From Clostridium muellerianum (GTDB lineage: Bacteria > Bacillota > Clostridia > Clostridiales > Clostridiaceae), in contig NZ_JABBNI010000004.1 of the NCBI RefSeq assembly GCF_012926525.1, forward strand, positions 1-64,000: a stretch of DNA of 64,000 bases, read 5' to 3'. Within the stretch, counting starts at the first letter, position 1, and each line of letters opens with the position of its first letter. Of this stretch, positions 55,849-64,000 are shown one piece after another. Position numbers and translations under genes: made by a program. The notes below the pieces were generated by a model. It did no database searches. It worked only from the letters and a program-made list of their open reading frames with translations, and was not told where the DNA came from.

Positions 55849-56439
55849 TTAATCTTCAATTTCTTCTGTCTCTATATTATTACCAATTAGATCATCTAAA
55901 TATGGTATATCATCAAGATTTTCTAATCCAAAATATTTTAAGAACTCTTCAGTAGTGCCATATAATATGGGTCTTCCTGGTACATCTAACCTTCCTGAAT
56001 CTTTAATTAATCCTTTTTCTACAAGAGTAGTTAATGCTCGGTCACTTTTTACTCCTCTGATTTCATCTATATCTATTCTCGTTATTGGTTGTTTATACGC
56101 AATAATTGCTAAAGTTTCTAATGCTGCTTGAGATAATGATTGTCTAGAATTTGTTCCTAAAAGTTTTTCTATATATTCACTGTTTTTAGACTTAGTAACT
56201 AATCCATAACTTTCATTTGCTTTTATCATTGTTATTCCACGATTTTCTTCTTCATAATGCTTGGTCATTTCTAAAAGTAAATCCTTAGTAAACTTTATAC
56301 TACACTCTATTATTGAAGCTATTTGCTTTATATCTAAAGGTTCTCCTGATACAAATAATAAAGATTCAATTATAGAAAAGTATACGTTTTTAGATGATAC
56401 TTCTTCAATTTCTACCTGATTAATATTAACATCCTTCAT
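55849..56439 (-). CDS. scpB: Segregation and condensation protein B
   Basis: About 196 residues with two winged-helix domains: [25 protein letters not shown] (~17-41) and [44 protein letters not shown] (~95-138), then [17 protein letters not shown]. It bridges the SMC-ScpA ring for chromosome condensation. ATG 56439 fits the ribosome site GAAAGGA (9-base spacing) better than ATG 56445. It overlaps the scpA 3' end. Confidence 0.93.
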   Translation of the reverse strand: MKDVNINQVEIEEVSSKNVYFSIIESLLFVSGEPLDIKQIASIIECSIKFTKDLLLEMTKHYEEENRGITMIKANESYGLVTKSKNSEYIEKLLGTNSRQSLSQAALETLAIIAYKQPITRIDIDEIRGVKSDRALTTLVEKGLIKDSGRLDVPGRPILYGTTEEFLKYFGLENLDDIPYLDDLIGNNIETEEIED

Positions 56440-57187
56440 TATCATTTATCCTTTCTATATAAATCTCTTTAAAATTATTTTCTTGAATTACTTTTACAAC
56501 TCTTAGTTTCATAAGTTCTAGTAATGCAAGAAATGTAACTACCACTTCCATTTTAAAATGACTGTGTTTTACTATGTTAGAAAAAACAATTTTTTTATTA
56601 TCTACTATAATTCCCTTCAAGTAATCAATTTTATCCTCTATTTTAAATCTATCTAAAGGAATTTCTTTATTAATTGCATTACCTGTATTTATTTTATTTT
56701 TATAAATGTTCATAAGCTTATTATAAATATCAAATAAATGCAGCATAGTTATTCCTTTAAGAAAACTTTGAGGTTCAAAAGATTTATTTTTTTCTTCTAT
56801 TATTTCCGGCTTCTTGCTAAACATTCTTCCTACGCCTTGTTCTCTCTGTTTGAAAAATTTAGCACTTTCTTTAAACTTTTTATATTCAATAAGTTTATTT
56901 ATTAATTCCTTTCTAGGATCTTTTTCATCACTATCCGCTGCATTTTCATCAACCTTAGTTTTTGGTAAAAGCATTTTTGATTTTATTTCAATTAATGTAG
57001 CTGAAATAACTATAAACTCAGAAGTTATTTCAAGATCCATTTCTTCCATAGCTTTTATATATTCCAAATACTGATTAGTGATATCATGTATCTTTATATC
57101 ATATATGTCCATTTTATTTTTTTTTATTAAATGGAGCAGTAAGTCAAAAGGTCCTTCAAAATTTTCTATTTTAATGTTTAAAGACAT
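56426..57187 (-). CDS. scpA: Segregation and condensation protein A (kleisin)
   Basis: 253 residues from ATG 57187 (AGGAGAG upstream). The kleisin opening [32 protein letters not shown] (~5-36) and [19 protein letters not shown] (~57-75) are typical, as is the C-terminal winged helix [20 protein letters not shown]. It closes the SMC ring with ScpB. The longer frame to 57229 lacks a ribosome site. It overlaps scpB and is translated with it. Confidence 0.93.
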   Translation of the reverse strand: MSLNIKIENFEGPFDLLLHLIKKNKMDIYDIKIHDITNQYLEYIKAMEEMDLEITSEFIVISATLIEIKSKMLLPKTKVDENAADSDEKDPRKELINKLIEYKKFKESAKFFKQREQGVGRMFSKKPEIIEEKNKSFEPQSFLKGITMLHLFDIYNKLMNIYKNKINTGNAINKEIPLDRFKIEDKIDYLKGIIVDNKKIVFSNIVKHSHFKMEVVVTFLALLELMKLRVVKVIQENNFKEIYIERINDNEGC

Positions 57188-57353
57188 CCTATAATCTCTC
57201 CTAATTTCAAATATCAACAAACTAATCACATTGCGACGTATTATTTCAAAACACGAAAGTTCATCATTTAAGTATCTCTAATTAATTATCTACAGTATTT
57301 AATTATAAGTCAACATCTTTATTTTTGCACATTCCTACCTATAAGCAAAAAAT

Positions 57354-57387
57354 AAATTTTCAATGGTTATAAAACCATTGAAAATTT
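57354..57387 (-). terminator. Terminator of the dacF-type gene
   Basis: AAATTTTCAATGGTT and AACCATTGAAAATTT form a perfect 15-bp stem with a four-base loop, followed by TTTTTT on the minus strand. It ends six bases before the stop codon of the gene at 57393. Confidence 0.85.
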
Positions 57388-57392
57388 ACTTT

Positions 57393-58577
57393 TTATACTC
57401 CACTATCTAATATTTTTACAAAGTTATCCTTCAAGTTTCCGATAACACCTGGTTTTTTTACATCTCTATCACAATAAATCTTAACTTTTCCTACCAATTT
57501 TTCATTTACATATACTTCGCAATATCCTATGATTTCATTAGCTTTGTATTCCTTTTTGTTTTTATCTATTGAGAGTTTTTTAGTTATATTAGAATCTTTT
57601 CCTCTTTCCACAACTACAGTTAAATCTTCTTGAGCTTTTGCTATGAAAAATCTATCTCCCTTTTTGTTTAAATTTACTCTTTCAATATCCTTTTCTTTAG
57701 TTATGATCTTTCTGCTTTCATACTGTGAAAATCCATAATTCATAAGCATACTTGCATCTTTATTTCTCACCTTATATGTAGGGGAGCCCATTATTACAGC
57801 TAACATTCTAACTCCATCCCTTGTGGCAGTTGCAGATATACAATATTTTGCTTCGTCTGTGAATCCTGTTTTTAGTCCATCACATCCCTTGAAAAACCTT
57901 ACAAGTTTATTATGATTCACTAGTCCTATAGGACTTTTTCTTCCTTCAGATATAGTTTCCATATATGTGCCCGTATATTTTAATATCTTTGGATGTTTTA
58001 ACAATTCTCTAGACATAATAGATATATCATAAGCTGTAGTCACATGTCCAGGTAAACTTAATCCAGTACAATTCTTAAAACTAGTATCTTTCATTCCAAG
58101 CTTATGTGCTCTCTCATTCATAAGCTTAACAAATCCTTCCTCACTACCACCTAAATATTCCGCCATAGCAACAGCTGCATCATTACCTGATGCTATTCCT
58201 ATTCCTTTTATTAATTCTTCTACAGTTCTTACTTCTCCTGTATCAAGAAGCATAGAACTTCCTCCCATTTTCTTTGCATTTTCACTTATAGTAACTTTAT
58301 CAGATAATTTTATTTTACCTGAATCTACACCTTCCATAGTTAAAAGCATAGTCATAATCTTTGTAACTGATGCAGGTGCTAGCTTTTCATGAGAATTTTT
58401 TTCATAAATTACTTTACCGCTTGTAGGTTCCATTAGTAATGCAGAACTTGCATCTACATTTAATGACTTATCTTCTACCTTAGCATTTGCCGCTGGTTCA
58501 GCATTAACTATTGTTGTAAAATTTCCTAAAATCAAAGATAAAATTAATACTATGCTTATTAAAGTTTTTCTTTTCAT
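57393..58577 (-). CDS. D-alanyl-D-alanine carboxypeptidase, DacF-type
   Basis: 394 residues. A signal peptide (~1-27, ISIVLILSLILGNFTTIVNA) is present. Motifs: SVTK in LAPASVTKIMTML (Ser ~69), SGN in IASGNDAAVAMAE and KTG in DGLKTGFTDEAKYC. It is followed by a PBP5-associated beta domain (EVYVNEKLVGKVKIY) and a terminal amphipathic helix (GNLKDNFVKILDSGV) that may anchor it. It is a second carboxypeptidase, ~30% similar by eye to that at 53403. Next to xerD and spoIIM it fits the sporulation DacF. It starts at ATG 58577 after GAGGAGGAAG. Confidence 0.9.
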   Translation of the reverse strand: MKRKTLISIVLILSLILGNFTTIVNAEPAANAKVEDKSLNVDASSALLMEPTSGKVIYEKNSHEKLAPASVTKIMTMLLTMEGVDSGKIKLSDKVTISENAKKMGGSSMLLDTGEVRTVEELIKGIGIASGNDAAVAMAEYLGGSEEGFVKLMNERAHKLGMKDTSFKNCTGLSLPGHVTTAYDISIMSRELLKHPKILKYTGTYMETISEGRKSPIGLVNHNKLVRFFKGCDGLKTGFTDEAKYCISATATRDGVRMLAVIMGSPTYKVRNKDASMLMNYGFSQYESRKIITKEKDIERVNLNKKGDRFFIAKAQEDLTVVVERGKDSNITKKLSIDKNKKEYKANEIIGYCEVYVNEKLVGKVKIYCDRDVKKPGVIGNLKDNFVKILDSGV

Positions 58578-58702
58578 TTTTACTTCCTCCTCTCTTTAAA
58601 ATGTATTTTTTCCCGAAACTAATAATATTATGAGGAAATAAAAAATATTACTTAACAAACTTATAGATTCAAAAAACAAAATCTCTGACAATACAATGTT
58701 AC

Positions 58703-59581
58703 TTATGCTCTTGGATGTGCTTTTTTATATACTTCTGCAATTTTACTCTTTCTAGAAATAGCCGAATATATTTGGGTTGCTGCTAAATCTTTATGACCTA
58801 AAAGCTCCTGTACAGATTTTATATCCGCTCCATTTTCAAGTAAATGAACTGCAAAAGAGTGTCTTAGCGTAAATGCATTTATATGTTTATCTATTCCTGC
58901 TATCCTTGTGTAATATTTCACTATCTTCCAAAATCCCTGCCTAGTCATTTGAATTCCTCTTAAGTTTAGAAAAAGTAAATCTAAATTATATATATTAATT
59001 TCCGATCTTATTTTTAAATAACTTTCTAAATACTTTACTGCTACAGAACCTATAGGTATAATTCTTTCTTTATTTTTTGACCCTTTACATTTTAAATAAA
59101 AAAGCTTTAGATTTATATCATATATAGTAATGTTTAAAAGTTCTGTAACTTTCATGCCAGTAGCATAAAGTATTTCTAGCATAGCCCTATCTCTTATACC
59201 CTTATTTGTACTTAAATCTGGTGCTGAAAGCAACTTGTCTACTTCCTCTACAGTTAAAATCTTAGGAATATTATGCTTAATCTTTGGCATTTCATAATTA
59301 ACTACGGGGTTTTCATTTATAAACCCTTTAATGATAAGATATTTATAAAAGTTTCTAAGAGAAACTATATTTCTTACAATAGACGAAACAGCTCTCCCTT
59401 CTTTTTGAAGATGCTGAATATATGCCATTACAGAAACTTTTTCTATTTCTAATACATTTTCATTTCTTTCCTTTATAAAATTATAAAATCTACTTATATC
59501 TCTAACATAAGCATCCATTGTATTCTTACTTACTTTTTTCTTTTCCAAATTTTCAATGTATTTCAACAAAACTTTATCCAT
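58703..59581 (-). CDS. XerD-like tyrosine recombinase with two catalytic substitutions
   Basis: 292 residues: a SAM-like N-terminal core-binding domain (~1-85) and a catalytic domain (~108-290). The usual pentad is only partly kept. Lys144 ([11 protein letters not shown]) replaces the first catalytic Arg. Phe237 (NAFTLRHSF) replaces the His of HxxR. Arg240, His263 (LLGH) and the nucleophile Tyr272 (ATQIYS) are intact. It has the locus of XerD next to spoIIM, NUDIX and dacF. Either it resolves dimers poorly, or it now plays a binding or regulatory role. It starts at ATG 59581. Confidence 0.85.
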   Translation of the reverse strand: MDKVLLKYIENLEKKKVSKNTMDAYVRDISRFYNFIKERNENVLEIEKVSVMAYIQHLQKEGRAVSSIVRNIVSLRNFYKYLIIKGFINENPVVNYEMPKIKHNIPKILTVEEVDKLLSAPDLSTNKGIRDRAMLEILYATGMKVTELLNITIYDINLKLFYLKCKGSKNKERIIPIGSVAVKYLESYLKIRSEINIYNLDLLFLNLRGIQMTRQGFWKIVKYYTRIAGIDKHINAFTLRHSFAVHLLENGADIKSVQELLGHKDLAATQIYSAISRKSKIAEVYKKAHPRA

Positions 59582-59607
59582 ATATTTTACCTACCCTTTG
59601 GACTAAT

Positions 59608-59841
59608 TTACCAAAGCCCTAAAAATTTATTAAATACTATAATATAGTTATGAAGAATATAAATATTTCCATGAACTAAATTGTTTACAAGGATACTATT
59701 ATCATATACATTAGGCTTATTTATGAAATTATAAAAAATATAATCTAATAACCTGGGCAAAAATAATCCTAAGAACATTAATATAAAAAAGCATTTTAAT
59801 AATGTCACTATAAAGTCATACACTTCTTTATTTGCATTCAT
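59608..59841 (-). CDS. Small membrane protein between spoIIM and xerD (77 aa)
   Basis: I do not recognise a family. One clear span (~10-34, FIVTLLKCFFILMFLGLFLPRLLDYIF) precedes a second weaker hydrophobic part near the C-terminus (GNIYILHNYIIVFNKFLGLW). The ATG overlaps the spoIIM stop by a few bases, implying translational coupling. In Bacillus a small membrane gene (yqzK) also lies just before xerD; the layout resembles that, but I cannot claim homology. Confidence 0.6.
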   Translation of the reverse strand: MNANKEVYDFIVTLLKCFFILMFLGLFLPRLLDYIFYNFINKPNVYDNSILVNNLVHGNIYILHNYIIVFNKFLGLW

Positions 59842-60488
59842 ATTATAATGCTCCCGATACTTGCTGCAATAAGTTTAACCATATTCGGACTTAAATATGT
59901 TTCAGTAAAGAAACCTATAAACATAACTACAGATACTAATAAAAAAGACAAGGAATATGAAGTAACCCTAATCCAAATATTAGATGTCCACTGTCTATTA
60001 GTTTTATCTTTTAGTATTGCCATAGAAAAATCCATAGCAATTACCGATGCTAATATAAAACATGGAATATAAATTATATTTTGTGGTAATACTCCTAAAA
60101 GAGAAAATAATATTCCCTTCGTTCCCATTCCATTTACCATAAAACTTATAGTAAATCCTATGGTAAATCCCTTTATAATATCTATTATTAATATAATAGG
60201 AATTCCTATCATAGTAAGACCAAGGAACCACATTGCGAGTAAAATAGGAATATTGCTTTTCAAAGTTTCTAAAAATATAGATTTATAGCTTATATTTCCT
60301 GAATTAATAGCAGTATTGAAATTCTTAATATAACTTAATAGATCCGTTTTTTCAAAACTCCCCATATACCTTACACTGTACATTCCTAATACTATTCCTG
60401 TGCAAATACATAAAAGGCTTACAATGTACAACCAAAAATTGTTTTGTACATGCTTGTTTAGAACTACTAATATCTTGTTTTCTGACAT
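59838..60488 (-). CDS. spoIIM: Stage II sporulation protein M
   Basis: 216 residues, five to six spans. The N-terminal NNFWLYIVSLLCICTGIVLGMYSVRYM (~12-38), FLGLTMIGIPIILIIDIIKGFTIGFTISFMVNGMGTKGILFSLLGVLPQNIIYIP (~90-145) and the C-terminal hydrophobic end identify SpoIIM, part of the DMP complex that remodels septal peptidoglycan and drives engulfment. It starts at ATG 60488 after AAGGGGGAT. It is downstream of the NUDIX gene. Confidence 0.92.
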   Translation of the reverse strand: MSENKILVVLNKHVQNNFWLYIVSLLCICTGIVLGMYSVRYMGSFEKTDLLSYIKNFNTAINSGNISYKSIFLETLKSNIPILLAMWFLGLTMIGIPIILIIDIIKGFTIGFTISFMVNGMGTKGILFSLLGVLPQNIIYIPCFILASVIAMDFSMAILKDKTNRQWTSNIWIRVTSYSLSFLLVSVVMFIGFFTETYLSPNMVKLIAASIGSIII

Positions 60489-60557
60489 AATTTCATCCCC
60501 CTTTTGTTAATCACCTTTTTTAATATTTATGAAAAACAAAAGAGTTATATGCATATA

Positions 60558-61079
60558 TTACTCCATCATAAATGCACTTATAGTTTTTGCATCTATTATT
60601 TCACCCTTTTTAATCATCTCTTTAACCTTATCTATTTTAAATTCCTTTACATTTATAAATTCATCTTCATCTTCTAATCCCATATTACCCTTATATAAAT
60701 CTTCTGCTTTATATATGTATATATATTCGTCACAAAATCCAGGACTTGTAACTATTTTGCCTAAATAATTAAATTTCTTTGCCTTATATCCTGTTTCCTC
60801 TTCAAGTTCTCTTATACCACACACCTTTGGATCTTCACCTTTTTCAATCTTTCCTGCTGGAAATTCTAACAAATTCTGTTCTAAAGGTTTTCTAAACTGC
60901 TCTACTATAAGTATAGTATCTTTGTCTTTATATGCAATTACGGCAACACCACCTGGATGATTTACAATCTCTCTCTTTGCCTTTTTTCCATTAGGGAGTT
61001 CAACAGTTTTTAAATTTAGTTCAATAATTTTACCTTTATATATGTTTTTATTTTCTATTGTTTTCTCTGATAAATCCAT
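60558..61079 (-). CDS. NUDIX hydrolase, ADP-ribose pyrophosphatase type
   Basis: 173 residues. The NUDIX box is GKIEKGEDPKVCGIRELEEETGY (~96-118), following EQFRKPLEQNLLEFPAGK. The pattern fits ADP-ribose pyrophosphatase (NudF). It hydrolyses ADP-ribose to AMP and ribose-5-phosphate. In Firmicutes it commonly heads the spoIIM-xerD cluster. It starts at ATG 61079 after GGAGGTAA. Confidence 0.9.
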   Translation of the reverse strand: MDLSEKTIENKNIYKGKIIELNLKTVELPNGKKAKREIVNHPGGVAVIAYKDKDTILIVEQFRKPLEQNLLEFPAGKIEKGEDPKVCGIRELEEETGYKAKKFNYLGKIVTSPGFCDEYIYIYKAEDLYKGNMGLEDEDEFINVKEFKIDKVKEMIKKGEIIDAKTISAFMME

Positions 61080-61205
61080 TTTTTTATTACCTCCAACAAT
61101 AATATATAAACTTTTCTTTTATTTTCTTTAATTAAGTTAATTTTATACTTACCATTTGTAATTGTCAATTAAAGGAATATCATTGTTTTTTATTGTTAAT
61201 GCACG

Positions 61206-61248
61206 CAACCCCCTAGATATTATTAAAACATTATTATCTAGGGGGTTG
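61206..61248. terminator. GC-rich-stem hairpin between two small transcription units
   Basis: CAACCCCCTAGAT (61206-61218) and ATCTAGGGGGTTG (61236-61248) form a perfect 13-bp stem, strong for this AT-rich genome. It lies 16 bases past the stop of the small gene at 61264 on the minus strand. Confidence 0.7.
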
Positions 61249-61263
61249 TGTTTAATTCAATTT

Positions 61264-61434
61264 TCATATTTGACTTTCAATTTTCTTTACAAGCCTTTTA
61301 TAATTTCTTATAACTTCTTTTAATTCTTCTTCTTTATCCTCTTCATCTACTATTTTATCCCTAAGATCATTAATTCGGCTTATAAGTAATGCTTGTATGC
61401 TTTTAATTTCTTCCATATTTAAATCCAGTTTCAT
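61264..61434 (-). CDS. Small charged helical protein (56 aa)
   Basis: A short gene with a good ribosome site (GGAAGGTGAT, seven to eight bases before ATG 61434). The product is almost wholly charged and helical: MKLDLNMEEIKSIQALLISR, then INDLRDKIVDEEDKEEELK and a basic end (RNYKRLVKKIESQI), suggesting a coiled coil. I know no function. It has its own hairpin terminator and lies upstream of the NUDIX-spoIIM cluster on the same strand. Confidence 0.7.
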   Translation of the reverse strand: MKLDLNMEEIKSIQALLISRINDLRDKIVDEEDKEEELKEVIRNYKRLVKKIESQI

Positions 61435-61532
61435 ACTATCACCTTCCTCTTGTTAAAATATTATGTCTTTAATTTATTTTTTAGAAGCTTATACCTTTTT
61501 AATTTTTAATACAAATTTATATTGTTTATTAC

Positions 61533-61575
61533 AAAAAGATCTTTTTACTCTACTTTCGAATAAAGAGATCTTTTT
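61533..61575 (-). terminator. Terminator region of the chemoreceptor-like gene
   Basis: AAAAAGATCTTTTTAC.. pairs with ..TAAAGAGATCTTTTT and the minus strand ends in a T run. It lies ~105 bases past the stop of the gene at 61681. Confidence 0.6.
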
Positions 61576-61680
61576 TATATACATATCATTAAACTTAAAT
61601 ATAATTTTAATTTATATAGTTACATGTTACACCTATTTATCAACTTATTCAATATAGAAATCGTATAATTTTATGAATCT

Positions 61681-63432
61681 CTACTTATTACAATCAAATT
61701 TTATATATTTACTTTCAATTTTGTCAATTATACCTTCTCTAGCTAACTCTTTAAATCCCTCATTAAATATTTGAGTTAACTTTTCTGTATTTTTCTTCTT
61801 TGATAATCCTAATCTTGCATCAAAATTTTCATTAGCTTTTAAAATATAATCAGAAACACAAACCTTATCTTGAAGGTTATTGGAATTTATATAATATTTT
61901 CCTATGTAATCATTTAATAGAACCACATCAATTTGATTCTTTAAAAGTTTATAAAATAAAGTATCAAGTTTATAATTTTCATCTTTAATAATATTTCTAT
62001 CATTTAAGAAATTAGATGGATAAGTATACATACTAATAATACCTATTTTGCATTCTTTCATATCATCATAACAATTAAATGCTTTTTTATTATTCTTATT
62101 TGTAATAAGTATAAATTTACTTTCATCCCTATATGGATTTGTAAAGTTTATAATTTTATTTCGATCTTCAGTGTAAGATAGTGTTGGAATCATGTGAACT
62201 GCACCATCTTTAACTAACTCAAGAGACAAATCAAAAGGTGCAAAGAACATCTTAAAATTAATATTATTTCTATTACAAATTTCTCTTATTATATCGATAT
62301 CTATACCTTGATTATTAATATCCTTATTCTCTATGACAAATGGAGGATATTCTTCAGTCACTGCTACCAATGTATTTTCATCCTTTTCTAAAAGCTTAAA
62401 TAAATTTTTACTTAAATATTTAAAATCACTAGTGCTGCTAACTAATTCTTCAACACATTTATTTTCATTTTTAAGAGAATCATCTATTTGCTTAATTGTA
62501 GTCATATCATTTCCAACAGATTCCAAAACTACAGATGCTGTAGAATTAACATTTGTACACGTATCATTTGACTGAATATTTTTATTTGTTAAGGTTTCAA
62601 CATTAGATAAGGTTTTCACAACCATTTGAACTATTTCATCTATTGAATTTACTGTTTCCTGTAACATAGTAGATTGTGAATCTAATATATTTATGGTTTT
62701 TGTAACGTCGCTTTGGGTTGTTAATGCACTTTGATTAATATTTCTTAAAACTTTAAATATGTCATTAGTCGCTTCATCAGTTTCATTAGAAAGTTTCTTA
62801 ACTTCATCTGCTACAACTGAAAAACCTTTTCCATATTCTCCTGCTCTAGAAGCTTCAATAGATGCATTAAGTGCTAGCATGCTTATTTGTTTAGAAATTT
62901 CACTTATATTATTTATAGTTCCTTGAACCTTCATAGTATAATTAACTAAATCATCTATCGATTTTTTAGACACTTTCATGTTCTCTTGAACAACTTTATA
63001 CTCATTTATCCCCTTTATAATGCGCTGCTGTCTTTCTTTTATACTACTATTCACTACTTCAAATGTATCTTTAATTTCTTCAGATATTTTTAAATTGTTA
63101 CTCAATTTATCATGCATATCCTCAAGCTGATTTTTAGTTTTCTCTAAATCAATAATATGCAACTGAGAATTATCGGTTAATATAGTACTTTGTCCACTTA
63201 TATCTTTCATACTTAATGATAAATATTCACTGTATTTTATTATATCGTTTATTAGTTTGAGAAATAATATAATAAAATCATCAATTTCCTGTACAGATGT
63301 ATCCGAATTGTTTTTTTCAATAATATTTGAAGTTTCTAATTTATTATTCTTTGAAGCTCCATAAACCTTATATGCTAATACTATATTGCTTATAAGTAAT
63401 ATCAATGTAAATATACATATTACTTTTAACAT
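61681..63432 (-). CDS. Chemoreceptor-like protein: membrane anchor, MCP signalling domain, then SBP_bac_3 domain
   Basis: 583 residues from ATG 63432 (AGGAGAGGGGAT upstream). One span (~2-24, LKVICIFTLILLISNIVLAY), then a helical MCP signalling domain (~60-340) with the hairpin tip ISKQISMLALNASIEASRAGEYGKGFSVVADEVKKLS. The C-terminal ~230 residues form a type 3 solute-binding fold (LVAVTEEYPPFVIENKDINNQGIDIDIIREIC ... GIISMYTYP). No second span separates them, so both domains face the same side, presumably the cytoplasm. That reverses the normal order of an external sensor before signalling. It may sense an internal amino-acid-like ligand. It is a lone gene, with no other chemotaxis gene nearby. 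Confidence 0.88.
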   Translation of the reverse strand: MLKVICIFTLILLISNIVLAYKVYGASKNNKLETSNIIEKNNSDTSVQEIDDFIILFLKLINDIIKYSEYLSLSMKDISGQSTILTDNSQLHIIDLEKTKNQLEDMHDKLSNNLKISEEIKDTFEVVNSSIKERQQRIIKGINEYKVVQENMKVSKKSIDDLVNYTMKVQGTINNISEISKQISMLALNASIEASRAGEYGKGFSVVADEVKKLSNETDEATNDIFKVLRNINQSALTTQSDVTKTINILDSQSTMLQETVNSIDEIVQMVVKTLSNVETLTNKNIQSNDTCTNVNSTASVVLESVGNDMTTIKQIDDSLKNENKCVEELVSSTSDFKYLSKNLFKLLEKDENTLVAVTEEYPPFVIENKDINNQGIDIDIIREICNRNNINFKMFFAPFDLSLELVKDGAVHMIPTLSYTEDRNKIINFTNPYRDESKFILITNKNNKKAFNCYDDMKECKIGIISMYTYPSNFLNDRNIIKDENYKLDTLFYKLLKNQIDVVLLNDYIGKYYINSNNLQDKVCVSDYILKANENFDARLGLSKKKNTEKLTQIFNEGFKELAREGIIDKIESKYIKFDCNK

Positions 63433-63825
63433 AATTATATCCCCTCTCCTATAAAAACTTAGTAAAATTTTATAAAATTTTTTAAAACTACCAATGTTGT
63501 CCACAAAACAATTTGATTATATCTACAAAGTTATCCTTTGTCAAACGATTAATTACCTAAATTTCTCAATTTTTACTCCAAATTCATTTAATCAATTAAA
63601 ATACTACAAAAAACATAAAAATTCTATATCATTAAACAAAACTTATTTTCATAGACTAAATTAAAATTTTTTTCTGTATATTTTTTGTATATTTATAGAG
63701 ATGTAATTGCGCTCTAAAAATCGCCAATATAGCAATTTTGAAAATTCTAAAATTGTTAAAATTTATATTATATCAATGGGTTGAATATTTATTCTATTTA
63801 CGCAAAAATGTTCAAAAATAAGTAA

Positions 63826-63886
63826 TTGACAAAGTATATTTATCTAGCTATAATCAAAATATCGGTAGTAACCACCTAGGTGGTTA
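63826..63886 (+). promoter_or_regulatory. argF promoter with downstream 18-bp palindrome
   Basis: A consensus sigma-A promoter is present: TTGACA (63826-63831), 17 bases, TATAAT (63849-63854). Starting about eight bases past the expected transcription start, TAACCACCTAGGTGGTTA (63869-63886) is a perfect 18-bp palindrome, an ideal operator position or a short 5' RNA hairpin. The rest of 63433-63825 shows no gene. Confidence 0.75.
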
Positions 63887-63919
63887 TTAATTATAAAAGT
63901 GTAAGGGAGAAATGAATAA

Positions 63920-64000
63920 ATGGCATTTAATCTAAGAAACAGAAACTTTTTAACATTAATGGATTTTACACCAAAAGAAATTCAATACATGATAGATTTA
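63920..64000 (+). CDS. argF: Ornithine carbamoyltransferase, 5' end only
   Basis: The first 27 codons (MAFNLRNRNFLTLMDFTPKE..) match the conserved opening of anabolic and catabolic ornithine carbamoyltransferases, which make citrulline from ornithine and carbamoyl phosphate (or the reverse in arginine deiminase pathways). ATG 63920 follows AAGGGAGA by nine bases. The gene runs off the window. It sits ~32 kb from the argBCD genes, so it is a separate unit. Confidence 0.9.
   Translation, partial: MAFNLRNRNFLTLMDFTPKEIQYMIDL

Noticed and set aside
1-64000. tRNA, rRNA, CRISPR array, common riboswitches
   Set aside because: I scanned both strands by eye for T-loop/anticodon patterns, regularly spaced repeats and known riboswitch cores and found none. 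A covariance-model search would be decisive.

Overview
The window is low-GC, AT-rich DNA from an endospore-forming, anaerobic Clostridium (Firmicutes). The evidence is the set of sporulation genes (alpha/beta-type SASP, spoVR-yhbH-prkA, spoIIM, a gerW/ytfJ homologue), the complete Rnf complex, an NfnAB-type bifurcating transhydrogenase, two iron alcohol dehydrogenases and strong GGAGG ribosome binding sites. The gene content resembles the C. botulinum/C. sporogenes/C. tetani group, but I cannot fix the species. No rRNA, tRNA or CRISPR array was seen.

Layout. 1-5.0 kb is accessory: a peptidoglycan amidase, small membrane proteins, three XRE/DUF2975-type regulator modules, a SASP gene and a possible IS200/IS605-like scar. 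5.4-6.9 kb is an ECF sigma/anti-sigma pair. 7.1-11.6 kb is a two-component system with an ABC exporter. 12-17 kb holds a butanol-type dehydrogenase, a lone YopX-like gene, and a sigma-54 activator next to methionine gamma-lyase, which has a -24/-12 promoter. 17.2-21.9 kb is a damaged agr-type quorum-sensing locus: agrB, a 45-residue agrD, two kinase-less AgrC-like sensor genes (one frameshifted) and a frameshifted histidine kinase. 22-28.7 kb holds nfnAB, a sigma-54-dependent alcohol dehydrogenase with its activator, and degV. 28.8-32 kb holds argB-argD divergent from argC. 32-36.6 kb is the prkA-yhbH-spoVR sporulation operon. 37.5-46 kb holds purL, a Ca2+/H+ antiporter, a methyltransferase, a NusG-II/Gx-transporter pair and a metallo-beta-lactamase-fold protein. 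46.4-52 kb is the rnfCDGEAB operon led by an RseC-like gene. 53.4-61.4 kb is a cell-division, sporulation and chromosome-segregation block (two D-Ala-D-Ala carboxypeptidases, scpAB, a XerD-like recombinase, spoIIM, a NUDIX hydrolase). 61.7-63.4 kb encodes a chemoreceptor of unusual domain order. The window ends in the first codons of argF.

How the genes work together. The energy genes form a set: Rnf couples ferredoxin oxidation to NAD+ reduction and ion pumping, NfnAB links NADH and ferredoxin to NADPH, and the alcohol dehydrogenases dispose of reductant. Two sigma-54 activators sit beside genes with matching promoters (Met gamma-lyase and adh), suggesting local catabolic control.

Most unusual: (i) the agr locus with stand-alone sensor domains and two homopolymer frameshifts; (ii) a chemoreceptor-like protein with the ligand-binding domain after the signalling domain and no membrane span between them; (iii) families of long intergenic palindromes sharing short terminal motifs; (iv) a ~112-bp leader-like repeat at two distant sites; (v) a XerD-like protein lacking two catalytic residues.
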